Assembly: GCA_015060385.1 (NCBI GenBank)
Contig: SUYO01000013.1
Span: 1 to 39,848, forward strand
Reading direction: 5' to 3'
Origin: Bacteroidales bacterium
Lineage (GTDB): Bacteria > Bacteroidota > Bacteroidia > Bacteroidales > UBA932
DNA: 39,848 nucleotides
The notes beneath the pieces are model-generated. The model was not told the DNA's origin, did no database searches, and saw only the letters and a program-made list of their open reading frames with translations. Positions 32,233 through 39,705 of the stretch are shown here, one piece after another; position 1 is the stretch's first letter, and each line of letters begins with the position of its first letter. A program made the translations under genes and the position numbers.

Positions 32233-32700
32233 TTAGATTGTGAGACTGTTTTCTTCGCTGACCTGCACGGCATTTCTATATATAAGGGCCACGATGCATA
32301 TGATTATAGGGACGAAGAGTTCTGTAAAACCAATATTAATATGTCTTTCTCCCATCACTATGTGCATGTTGCCACTGCAGAGCAAAGTGATGAATGAGGC
32401 GGCGGCAAGGCCGAACAGTATGCCTATATTCTTTCGCAGGAATAATTCTCCGTTCTTCTGTCCCTTGATGGAATTGAACAGAAAAGCCAGGATAAGGGAG
32501 AAGCAGGTAATGGAGCCGATAAGCCTCAGGATTATTATCGAAACCTGCATGCCCTTGAATCCTTCGATCCAGACTGCTTTCTGTGGTGTGCCGGTAAAGA
32601 AACCGAATGACTGGACAGTAAAGAGGGCTAGTGCCATAAGGCCGAGAGCTATGACTGCTCCTGTGAGCCATTTTAGTGATCTTGTTGTGTTCGTTTTCAT
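32233..32700 (-). CDS. DUF2975 membrane protein, copy A
   Basis: 155 residues, four predicted membrane helices, C-terminus QVSEENSLTI. It is first in the DUF2975-DUF2975-XRE operon. The sequence is clearly related to copy B but strongly diverged, so the duplication is not recent. The promoter should lie in the AT-rich stretch above 32700, but no convincing -7 box was found there. Confidence 0.85.
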   Translation of the reverse strand: MKTNTTRSLKWLTGAVIALGLMALALFTVQSFGFFTGTPQKAVWIEGFKGMQVSIIILRLIGSITCFSLILAFLFNSIKGQKNGELFLRKNIGILFGLAAASFITLLCSGNMHIVMGERHINIGFTELFVPIIICIVALIYRNAVQVSEENSLTI

Positions 32701-32850
32701 AAATCAATAAGTTTTTATCGTTTTTCGATATGCAAATATAAAACCCTTTTATTGAATAACAATAAATTTTTTAAGAAATATGATAAAAATCTTATTTTGC
32801 AGACGATTTGTCAGTAACTGTCGTGCTATAGCTGTACATATCGTCTTGTT

Positions 32851-32971
32851 GTGGCTGACCTGCTTCGTTTCAAGCAGTTCAGCCACGGGGGCTTTGTGTA
32901 AGTTGCAGTAAGTTACCAAGTTACGGTTTTTTAGGGTGGCTGACCTGTAGCTAAAATGACAGGTCGGCCAC
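32851..32971. repeat. Tandem hairpins with a shared stem in the 32701-33123 gene-free gap
   Basis: Hairpin 1: arms 32851-32865 and 32872-32886 (15 bp, one mismatch). Hairpin 2: arms 32936-32948 and 32959-32971 (13 bp, one G-U). Both left arms begin with the same 12 bases, GTGGCTGACCTG. Between them are three AAGTTAC/AAGTTGC repeats (32900, 32910 and 32918). The gap separates two divergent membrane-protein/XRE modules. A 74-codon minus-strand frame through the hairpins is judged spurious. Besides these hairpins the gap holds only AT-rich DNA and the promoter at 33052-33082. Confidence 0.7.
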
Positions 32972-33051
32972 AAGGGTAGTTCAAATTTACATGTCTGGAT
33001 ATGAATTTTAGGTGTTATGAGTTAAATAAATATGATAAAATGTTAAATATA

Positions 33052-33082
33052 TTTGACATTTAGAAAAATGTGTTTAACTTTG
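33052..33082 (+). promoter_or_regulatory. Consensus promoter with internal inverted repeat
   Basis: TTTG at 33052-33055, a 19-base spacer and TAACTTTG at 33075-33082. The spacer holds a perfect inverted repeat, ACATTT (33056-33061) and AAATGT (33066-33071), and another AAATGT lies at 33038-33043. These are plausible sites for the XRE repressor encoded in the operon. The RNA start near 33088 rules out the in-frame ATG at 33070. Confidence 0.75.
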
Positions 33083-33123
33083 CCTCAGGAATTCCTGATA
33101 AGTCAAACATTAAAACGGATTTT

Positions 33124-33603
33124 ATGAAAAAGAATTACCTGCTTCCCCACAAGTTCAAGCTGATCGGACTGATCATGCTTGTACCTTTTTTGGTAGCCTG
33201 CATATGGCTTCTGCTCGGACCAGGCGAATGTGACTGGTTCTTCATCAAAGTGCCGGCCCTGTTTACCATTGATATCGATCTCATCAGCACCGGCAGATGG
33301 TTCGGAATCACCAAAACTGACCCTGTGAATGAGATCTGCATGCTTGGTCTGTTGGTCTCATTGGTGTTCATCGCCTTGTCTAAAGAAAAGGATGAAGATG
33401 AGATGACAGCTGTAGTCAGAATGCGGTCGTTCGTCTGGAGCTTCTGGTGCACAGCCATCTTGTTGCTGGTGGCCATCCTCTTTGTATATGATTATGCATT
33501 TCTGCTGTTTGCATTCGCATCGATGTTCGTTTGCTTCATCCTGTATATCTGCAAGTTCAATTATGAAATGATAAAGATCAGGAGGTTACATAATGAAGAA
33601 TAG
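33124..33603 (+). CDS. Small four-helix membrane protein paired with an XRE regulator
   Basis: 159 residues from ATG 33124, placed 36 bases or so after the predicted RNA start. Membrane helices lie near 14-31, 71-86, 104-121 and 124-143, with a charged cytoplasmic loop KEKDEDEMTAVVRMR between the second and third. No named domain is recognised. Its end overlaps the start of the XRE gene by 11 bases, a coupling typical of membrane protein/YozG pairs. The membrane protein may modulate the regulator or be its main target. Confidence 0.75.
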   Translation: MKKNYLLPHKFKLIGLIMLVPFLVACIWLLLGPGECDWFFIKVPALFTIDIDLISTGRWFGITKTDPVNEICMLGLLVSLVFIALSKEKDEDEMTAVVRMRSFVWSFWCTAILLLVAILFVYDYAFLLFAFASMFVCFILYICKFNYEMIKIRRLHNEE

Positions 33604-33793
33604 CGTCAAGGTCGAAAGAGCCATCAAGAACATAACCCAGCAGGAACTGGCGGAGGCTGTCGGAGTTTCGCGACAGACCATCAACTTCATCGAGACCGGC
33701 CGCTATATGCCCTCTACAATCGTTGCCCTGAAGATTGCCAGATACTTCGGAAAGCACGCGGATGAAATCTTCCAGCTCGAAGAAAACGACTGA
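33593..33793 (+). CDS. XRE-family transcriptional regulator
   Basis: 66 residues, a single Cro/C1 helix-turn-helix domain (NITQQELAEAVGVSRQTINFIETG, then ALKIARYFGKHADEIFQLEE). The length and the FxLEE end are typical of YozG-like regulators encoded after small membrane proteins. It is translationally coupled to the upstream gene and probably autorepresses through the inverted repeats at 33038-33071. Confidence 0.92.
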   Translation: MKNSVKVERAIKNITQQELAEAVGVSRQTINFIETGRYMPSTIVALKIARYFGKHADEIFQLEEND

Positions 33794-33797
33794 CTTT

Positions 33798-33835
33798 TCC
33801 CCGGCAACCAGTCATGCGTTGCTGGGGATTTTTAT
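33798..33835 (+). terminator. Intrinsic terminator after the XRE gene
   Basis: Stem TCCCCGGCAAC (33798-33808) and GTTGCTGGGGA (33818-33828) with one G-T pair, followed by TTTTTATT. It ends at the stop codon of the convergent pepsin-like gene. Confidence 0.88.
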
Positions 33836-35061
33836 TGCTCTGAAATGCTCCAATAGAACCGAATCCTCTTTTTCTCTCCGAAGCGGTCGACATCGAAGGT
33901 CAGTGTATCGCCTTCACCTCTCTGCCTCATCTTTGCGTATCTGGTGTTGAATGACGAGAAATTTCCTCCGTCAAATTTCTCGATGACATCATATTGCCTC
34001 AAACCTCCTATGTATGCAGGGGACTCCTTGCCGATTGATTTTACAAATGCAGTCTTGAAATCATCATCAGGAATAAGACTGAGTGCCTTCATTTCAAACG
34101 ACGAATTCTCATTTAGATATTCAGCCCAGTTGCCTGTACCGTTTCTTTTGAAATAAGCCTTTCCATCAGCAAGATCAATGGCAATATTGAATTTTGCCAA
34201 CAATTCCAGACCGACAAAATGAGGAAAATCTGCAGCCCTTTGATCCTTCTGCCTGAAAGTCACCATCAAGGTGTCATTGATAACGTCAGGGGAGTATATG
34301 ACGAAAGTATGGTCTCCCACATAGGTCTTATAGTAAAGCAAGGCATTATCCTCCATGAACTGCCGTTCCTCATCAAGTTCCCCTTCGTTGAAATTGAATG
34401 CAAGGGCGGAACTGCAGCCAGTATCGAGAAGCAGTTCCTGTTTCATTGAAAGCTTATCCTCGCCGGAAAAACTTATCGGAAAATCAGTCAGATATATCTT
34501 TTCTCCACGTCTCTCTATATTACATGCAAAGTCGCAGCTGTCTTTCTGACTGACCGACAGCGCATCGGAAACTGATATCGAAAGGTTCTCGAAATCAAAG
34601 TTCCATATGCTGGTATCGTCCTGAGGAATTGAAAAGATGCCGTCGTATTCAAATTCATCTTTCAATCCGTCAAACACCATAAACCAGTCATAATGAAGAG
34701 TTCCTCCATAGAAAGGTATGTCAATAGGGTTGAAATACGTAGTCCCGAAAAAATCCCTCGATGCTGCAGGAAAATATACACTGCTTTCTGTTGCCTTACC
34801 CTCACGCTCCAGTTTCTTCATATTGAGGCATTGGGCAGCTGTCAAACTATCCAACAGCAAGCCCAGACCACCGGTGTCGAAAATCAGGGAACTCTTTCCT
34901 GAGCCTATAGGAATGTCCATTATTATCAGTCTGGTTGAACCTTCTGCTGAATATGTGAAATTTCCGTCCTTTGCATCCAGAATTGCAACAGGAGCGACCT
35001 CCTGACTGCAGGATATTACCGAAATGCAGATTATAATAAGAATATAATTTATGCCTTTCAT
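33832..35061 (-). CDS. Pepsin-like aspartyl protease lipoprotein with PDZ-like domain
   Basis: 409 residues. The lipoprotein signal ends VISCSQ (Cys18). Two aspartyl-protease lobes are visible. The first active-site triad is IFDTGG (Asp62), with YDGIFSI at about 139-145 resembling the strand after the pepsin flap. The second triad is LLLDTGCSSAL (Asp213), with HFVGLELLAKFNIAIDL at 281-297. A PDZ-like tail follows (SPAYIGGLRQYDVIEKFDG, about 350-370). Most Bacteroidota relatives are retropepsin-like with one DTG per chain, so a two-DTG single chain is less usual. It is probably an envelope-anchored peptidase of unknown substrate. It lies one base after the beta-propeller gene in the same operon. 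Confidence 0.75.
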   Translation of the reverse strand: MKGINYILIIICISVISCSQEVAPVAILDAKDGNFTYSAEGSTRLIIMDIPIGSGKSSLIFDTGGLGLLLDSLTAAQCLNMKKLEREGKATESSVYFPAASRDFFGTTYFNPIDIPFYGGTLHYDWFMVFDGLKDEFEYDGIFSIPQDDTSIWNFDFENLSISVSDALSVSQKDSCDFACNIERRGEKIYLTDFPISFSGEDKLSMKQELLLDTGCSSALAFNFNEGELDEERQFMEDNALLYYKTYVGDHTFVIYSPDVINDTLMVTFRQKDQRAADFPHFVGLELLAKFNIAIDLADGKAYFKRNGTGNWAEYLNENSSFEMKALSLIPDDDFKTAFVKSIGKESPAYIGGLRQYDVIEKFDGGNFSSFNTRYAKMRQRGEGDTLTFDVDRFGEKKRIRFYWSISEQ

Positions 35062-35062
35062 A

Positions 35063-36223
35063 TTATCGTTTCAATGGAGCTAAAAGAATTACATCATTGC
35101 TTTCAGGAGTGATAGCCTTCAGGATCTCCGAAATCCTCGCTTTTGATGTCCCTGAAAGTTTCCCTTCGGAAAGGGCAAGCTTTCCTATCTTGATAAAATC
35201 CTCGGCAGTAAATACTTCCATATAATATCCCTGCGTAAAAGGCAGATATTCCAGCTTTCTGTTCAATATGTCATCAGTAAAGTCAGCCACGTATGAATGT
35301 TCCGTTTCACGTTCTGTAACCACAAAAACAGGCTTGCCATAGCTGTAATATCCGCTTGCCCTTCGAACAGGCATACTGACCGAAGTGATTATATGGTCAG
35401 GAAGCAATGTGTATGTGTGATTCGGCAGGACACTTGAGGCAGCCTTTTGATTGCCTTTAAGGAAATTCATAGTGAAGATCGGCTTGAGGAATCCATCTTT
35501 GACAACATAAAGAGAATCCACTCTGCCACCCCAGGTGCTTATTGAAAAATCAAAGTCTTCAGTATTGAAAGCGCCAACTATTTCGTGGCTGTAATCCGGG
35601 ACAAGGGAAAGATCGCCGGCCGGAACCTCCCAAAGAACATTGTCCTCCTTATCCTGCTTCCAGACAACTGTTTCATTCTCACCTTCAAAAGGAAGTGTCG
35701 CTACTGTCAGTTCACCTGTCTCCGGATCAATCACAAACGCTCCCTTCGGTACATTATGTTTAAGTGGGCGTGCTTCAATCAGTTCTCCTGTATTGAGGTC
35801 GTGACATAACAACTCCTTTGCATTCCAGGAGAGAATATACACTCTTGAGTTCTGCTCGTCAATCACGGAATTATATACATTGCTGTATTCGCCGTCATTC
35901 TTACCGACCTTTCCAATGTTACGCAGGAATTTACCAGTCTTCCTGTCATATAGTTTATAAATCTGACTGGAGCCGTATATCCCGATGTAATTGTCGGATA
36001 CACAACAATTTCCACCCTCAGTATATGCATCCTCCGAGCTGCTGTCAAGGGCTATGAATTCTGGCACAGACACCCAATCCGACAGGTTGACCACCCGTTT
36101 CTTGTTTACTTCCGACAGATTTACTGTGATGATTCTGTCGTTGTCGTGTCCTGATTTACAAGAAATTAGAGTCAATGTCGCGATGCATGCGATAATGATT
36201 GCAAGAATTCTGTAATGCTTCAT
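35063..36223 (-). CDS. 6-bladed beta-propeller lipoprotein
   Basis: 386 residues. The lipoprotein signal ends LISCKSG (Cys22). The N-terminal SEVNKKRVVNLSDWVSVPEFI and repeated blade-like segments (YKLYDRKTGKFLRNIG, VYILSWNAKELLCHDL, TGELTVATL) match the Bacteroidota 6-bladed beta-propeller lipoprotein family. The role is unknown; such propellers usually bind ligands or proteins at the cell surface. It is first in a two-gene operon with the pepsin-like lipoprotein and is transcribed away from the two-component system, with the TGTTA array (36275-36309) in the shared upstream region. Confidence 0.8.
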   Translation of the reverse strand: MKHYRILAIIIACIATLTLISCKSGHDNDRIITVNLSEVNKKRVVNLSDWVSVPEFIALDSSSEDAYTEGGNCCVSDNYIGIYGSSQIYKLYDRKTGKFLRNIGKVGKNDGEYSNVYNSVIDEQNSRVYILSWNAKELLCHDLNTGELIEARPLKHNVPKGAFVIDPETGELTVATLPFEGENETVVWKQDKEDNVLWEVPAGDLSLVPDYSHEIVGAFNTEDFDFSISTWGGRVDSLYVVKDGFLKPIFTMNFLKGNQKAASSVLPNHTYTLLPDHIITSVSMPVRRASGYYSYGKPVFVVTERETEHSYVADFTDDILNRKLEYLPFTQGYYMEVFTAEDFIKIGKLALSEGKLSGTSKARISEILKAITPESNDVILLAPLKR

Positions 36224-36274
36224 AAGTGATTCTGATTAATTCCGCGCAAGGTCGATAAAAATATCCACATTAAA

Positions 36275-36309
36275 TGTTATCGAATGTTAAACAGTGTTAA
36301 ATAGTGTTA
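36275..36309. promoter_or_regulatory. Four TGTTA repeats at exact 10-bp spacing (response-regulator-like array)
   Basis: TGTTA begins at 36275, 36285, 36295 and 36305; the last three copies read TGTTAA, and the copies at 36295 and 36305 share the surrounding AGTGTTAA. One helical turn between copies is how OmpR/PhoB-type regulators bind head to tail. The array lies about 30 bases above the kinase promoter and about 50 bases above the divergent propeller gene. Confidence 0.6.
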
Positions 36310-36337
36310 ACGTATGCTGATGGAATGGATATTTGAA

Positions 36338-36345
36338 TAACTTTG
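36338..36345 (+). promoter_or_regulatory. -7 element of the two-component operon
   Basis: TAACTTTG fits TAnnTTTG. No TTTG stands at the -33 distance, consistent with a promoter that needs an activator bound at the array just upstream. RNA would start near 36351. Confidence 0.55.
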
Positions 36346-36352
36346 TAATGAG

Positions 36353-36373
36353 ATCCCCGATGAAGTCGGGGAT
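36353..36373. repeat. REP-like hairpin ATCCCCGA-TGAAG-TCGGGGAT in the kinase leader
   Basis: Perfect 8-bp arms with a 5-base loop, at the very 5' end of the predicted transcript. I recall very similar sequences as dispersed repeats in Bacteroidales intergenic DNA, often together with the type of repeat seen at 37839-37874. Confidence 0.6.
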
Positions 36374-36385
36374 GATGTTATTGTT

Positions 36386-37825
36386 ATGAAGAACAATCTA
36401 AGATATATGGCTGCGGCTGTCATCATGGTGATGACGCTTCTTTTTGCATATCAGGTCTGGTGGCTGGCGAGGATGTACCACACTGAAGTGATGAAGATGG
36501 AAAATGCTGTCGGAGCTGCTTTAAGGACCAGCGACTTCAATGAGATGATGTACCGCCTTCAAAGGGCTGGAGAGGAACAGGCTGCTGAAGGATTTACTGG
36601 AGATATTGCTGTAGGTGCGGTATTTAGAAAGGATGGAGCTATTTCATCTCAGATTACTGCACCGAGATATAGGGGAGCTATGAGGGGAAATCATCAAGGA
36701 ACCACTTATCGCTTCGCTCAAGAGGACGATGGCATCGATCAAGGAGAAAATAATGAAACGCTCGAACATGTATCGGCACAGATGATCAGAGGAATCCGTG
36801 CCGGCATTGATGATGTCGATGGAAATCAGGACTTCGGACTATTTGATACATTTCTTAAAGCTTCATTGAAAGATTGTGGGCTTGATGGTAGCCATAAAGT
36901 CGAATTGGTGAATTTAGCATACGGAGAAGAGACAGTGTCGGCTGAAATCTCTTCCGAAGGTTATGAACCAAGCGACAAGGCTATTTCATTTGAATATGTC
37001 TTCGATGTTCAGGAAACGGCAATGTACAGACTGTGGATTGAGCCTGTAGGAAAGGCTGTCCTGAAGCAGATGACCGGAATCCTTGTCGCCTCTGTGCTGA
37101 TTCTTGTCGTCCTTATCGCAGTCTTCCTGTATCTGATGCACGTCATCCGCACTCAGAAGTCTCTCGACGAGATGAAGTCAGACTTCACCAACAATATGAC
37201 CCACGAGCTCAAGACCCCGATATCGGTCGCATACGCTGCGAATGATGCCCTGCTGAACTTCCCTGATGAAGATTCACCGGAGCAGCGAAGGAAGTATCTT
37301 GAGATATAGCAGAGCCAGCTGGAACATCTGAGCGGACTTGTCGAGCAGATCCTCTCTATGAGTATGGAACGTAGGAAAGGCCTGGTTCTGCACCATGAAG
37401 ACATCAATCTTGCTGCATTGGTCGATGATATTGTAGAAAAGCACAGGATGAAAGCGGAAAAGGATGTGACATTCACGGTTGATATTCCTTCTGATTTCAC
37501 CGTCAATGCGGACAGGATGCATCTGAGCAACATCCTGAACAACCTGATAGACAATGCCGTGAAATATTCCGGCGAAAAGGTCGCAATACACATTGCTGCC
37601 GAGGAAGACAGACTGACCGTCAGCGACAACGGCATAGGAATTTCACCATCGGACCTTAAGCATATATTCGAGAAGTTCTACCGTGCCCACACCGGCAATC
37701 TTCACGATGTGAAGGGTTACGGCCTCGGACTGTATTATGTCCATAGCATCGTAGAAAAGCACGGCTGGAGCATCAGCGTGGAAAGCGAATCAGGCAAAGG
37801 CACCACATTCACATTGTCATTATGA
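36386..37825 (+). pseudogene. Sensor histidine kinase interrupted by an in-frame amber codon
   Basis: Read through, 480 codons with TAG at codon 308 (37307-37309). Before the stop: membrane helices at about 9-28 and 232-252, a periplasmic sensor of about 200 residues, and the H-box TNNMTHELKTP with phospho-acceptor His273. After it, in the same frame: QSQLEHLSGLVEQIL, the N-box NILNNLIDNAVKYS, DNGIGIS, FEKFYRAHTG and GYGLGLYYV (ATP-binding domain). The break falls inside the DHp helical pair. It is probably a recent nonsense mutation (for example TCG to TAG), since both halves are otherwise intact. Read-through, or a sequencing error, is the alternative. The downstream response regulator is intact. 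Confidence 0.85.
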
Positions 37826-37838
37826 ACGAGTTCCTCCC

Positions 37839-37874
37839 TGTCATTTCGAGCGAGCGCAGCGAGTCGAGAAATCT
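37839..37874. repeat. REP-like dispersed repeat between kinase and response regulator
   Basis: TGTCATTTCGAGCG...CGAGTCGAGAAATC forms an imperfect hairpin (TTTCGA with TCGAGAAA, plus GCGAGCGCAGCGAG in the middle). I recall this as a common dispersed repeat in Bacteroidota draft genomes. An in-frame ATG at 37822 would translate it as an N-terminal extension (PVISSERSESRNL), which is why the later start is chosen for the regulator. Confidence 0.7.
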
Positions 37875-37875
37875 T

Positions 37876-38571
37876 ATGAACATAGATTGTATTAACATAT
37901 TATTGGTAGAAGACGAGCCCGACCTCGTCCTGATCATCCGCAATACCCTGACCAGCCAGGGCTTCAATGTCCGCACCGCTATGGATGGTGAGGAAGGACT
38001 GCGTAAGTTCTATTCAGAAAAGCCGGATGTCCTGGTCGCCGATGTGATGATGCCCAAGATGGACGGATTCACAATGGTAAGGCAGATAAGGCAGACCGAC
38101 CAGCAGACTCCGGTACTGTTCCTTACAGCAAGATCTGCCATAGATGATGTTGTGGAAGGCTTTGAACTCGGAGCAAACGACTATCTCAAGAAACCGTTCG
38201 GAATGATGGAACTGATCGTCAGGCTGCGCTCATTGGCAGGGAGAAGGCAGGTTCAGATAGTTCCTGCTCCTCAGACATACAGGATCGGTGAATTCACATT
38301 CCATCCGGACACACTCCGTCTCGATCATGCCGGCACATCCGAAGAACTCTCACCACGAGAAGCAAAGATCCTCGAACTTCTTTGTGCAAGCAAAGGAGAA
38401 ACCCTCTACACAAGACCTCTCCTTCTTGAAATCTGGGGCGACGACGACTTCTTCAACTCCCGCAGTCTTCAGGTATTCATCTCCAGACTCCGCCGCCGTC
38501 TCGCCCCCGACCCACGCATCCGCATCGTGAACGTGCGAGGCGAAGGCTATAAACTGCTGGTAAACGAATAA
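37876..38571 (+). CDS. OmpR/PhoB-family response regulator
   Basis: 231 residues from ATG 37876. The receiver domain has acidic E12 and D13, phospho-acceptor Asp56 (VLVADVMMPKMDG), Thr84 (LFLTARSA) and Lys106 (YLKKPF). The C-terminal winged helix (LSPREAKILELLCASKGE, SLQVFISRLRRRL, IVNVRGEGYKLL) is of OmpR/PhoB type. It would bind tandem direct repeats such as the TGTTA array at 36275-36309. A start at 37822 would overlap the kinase stop (ATGA) and include the dispersed repeat; it cannot be excluded but is less likely. The partner kinase gene is broken, so activity may depend on other kinases or small phosphodonors. Confidence 0.92.
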   Translation: MNIDCINILLVEDEPDLVLIIRNTLTSQGFNVRTAMDGEEGLRKFYSEKPDVLVADVMMPKMDGFTMVRQIRQTDQQTPVLFLTARSAIDDVVEGFELGANDYLKKPFGMMELIVRLRSLAGRRQVQIVPAPQTYRIGEFTFHPDTLRLDHAGTSEELSPREAKILELLCASKGETLYTRPLLLEIWGDDDFFNSRSLQVFISRLRRRLAPDPRIRIVNVRGEGYKLLVNE

Positions 38572-38583
38572 GAATTTAACAGA

Positions 38584-39571
38584 CTAATCGTTCTTTTTAA
38601 CAGAATCCTCGATAGACTTGATCGAGAACAGATAGTCACGCTCGACATCGCTGAGTGTGCGTTGCTTGTACTTTCGGTATTCCGTTGTGGCGTGTTCCAT
38701 AGCCTCTTCGTGGGAAACACTGCCTGAGCCTTGAAGCAACTGTTCTCCGGACATCGTTAAGATTCTGTCAAGGTAAGCTGCCCAGTCGTTCATTGTCATC
38801 ACTTGTTCACGTTCTGCCTGACGCTCCGCAAAATCCAAATATCCGGATACAAGTTGTCCCATTGCGCGGAGTTCTTTTTCGTTAAGATAGTTCTTGGCGG
38901 TTTTCGCCTCTATCAATGTCGGATGATTCCCCTTGAACGTCAGCAGTCCCATGAAATCCTTTTCCGCATCAGCACGCTCCACAATCAGTTCGGCAGCGGT
39001 ATGTCCGTGAATGGCATAATGGATTTTATTCTGCACTTTCTTGAAAAACTCTTGCGACACTTTTGCTCGTGGATCGTAATCGATACTTGTTGCGTATATT
39101 TCCAGTATCTGACGGTAAAGCACCTTTTCGCTGGCGCGAATATCCCTGATGCGCTCTAATAACTCTTTCCAATAACTTCCACCGCCCAACTTCTTCAAAC
39201 GATCGTCATCAAGAGTAAATCCTTTGACAATATATTCCTTCAGACGTTCTGTCGCCCACTGACGGAATCTTGTAGCAATAATGGAACGGACACGATATCC
39301 AAGGGCAATTATCATATCCAGATTGTAGTGTAAAACAAGATATTCCTTTCCATCGGCAGCAGTTATTCGGAATTTCCGAACAACTGATTCCTCATTCAAT
39401 TCCCCCCTCCTCAAAGATATGCTTGATATGCTCACTCACATTTGATTTGCTTGTCTGATACAGTTCGCACATCTGGGTCTGTGTAAGCCATAAAGTCTCC
39501 TCCTCAAGCTTTACATCAACCTTGGTCTTACCGTCGTTAGCGGTGTATATGATAACTTTATTCTCCTTCAT
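38584..39571 (-). pseudogene. RhuM-family protein gene with a +1 frameshift in a G6 run
   Basis: The start at 39571 gives MKENKVIIYTANDGK ... SNVSEHIKHIFEEGGIE and stops after 59 codons (39392-39394). In the next frame the protein continues without gap as GELNEESVVRKFRITAADGK through ALGYRVRSIIATRFRQWA to the end at 38584. The switch falls in six consecutive G on the minus strand (39407-39402); five would restore EEGELNEES. The whole would be about 328 residues of the virulence RhuM family, named from a Salmonella pathogenicity-island gene, with a DNA-binding-like N-terminus and unknown function. It is often carried on genomic islands. A sequencing error or slippage-controlled expression are alternatives. 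Confidence 0.85.
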
Positions 39572-39597
39572 TCTTCCACAATGTTCAAATGCTTCTG

Positions 39598-39605
39598 CAA
39601 AATTA
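39598..39605 (-). promoter_or_regulatory. -7 element of the RhuM-family gene
   Basis: Minus strand TAATTTTG fits TAnnTTTG, about 27 bases before the ATG at 39571. A TTG lies about 22 bases further upstream as a weak -33. Confidence 0.5.
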
Positions 39606-39644
39606 ACTATAATTCAGGAATAGTACACAATAATCAATAATAAC

Positions 39645-39676
39645 TCCGGCCAGAAGACTCACGTCCTCTGACCGGA
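39645..39676 (-). terminator. Hairpin after the permease gene
   Basis: Arms TCCGGCCAGA (39645-39654) and TCTGACCGGA (39667-39676); in minus-strand RNA the single odd pair is G-U. It is followed by GTTATTATTGATT, a modest U-rich tail. It is placed 29 bases after the permease stop. Confidence 0.65.
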
Positions 39677-39705
39677 ACAGTATTTATGTTTAACCTGAGA
39701 TGAAT

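Noticed and set aside
32749..32973. 74-codon minus-strand open frame
   Set aside because: It runs straight through both hairpins at 32851-32971, has no family resemblance or promoter, and its composition follows the repeats.
33070..33123. Extended start of the membrane protein at 33070
   Set aside because: This ATG lies between the -33 and -7 boxes of the gene's own promoter.
36275..36309. CRISPR-like repeats
   Set aside because: The 10-bp period is far too short and there are no spacers; it fits a regulator-binding array. No CRISPR array was seen anywhere in the window.
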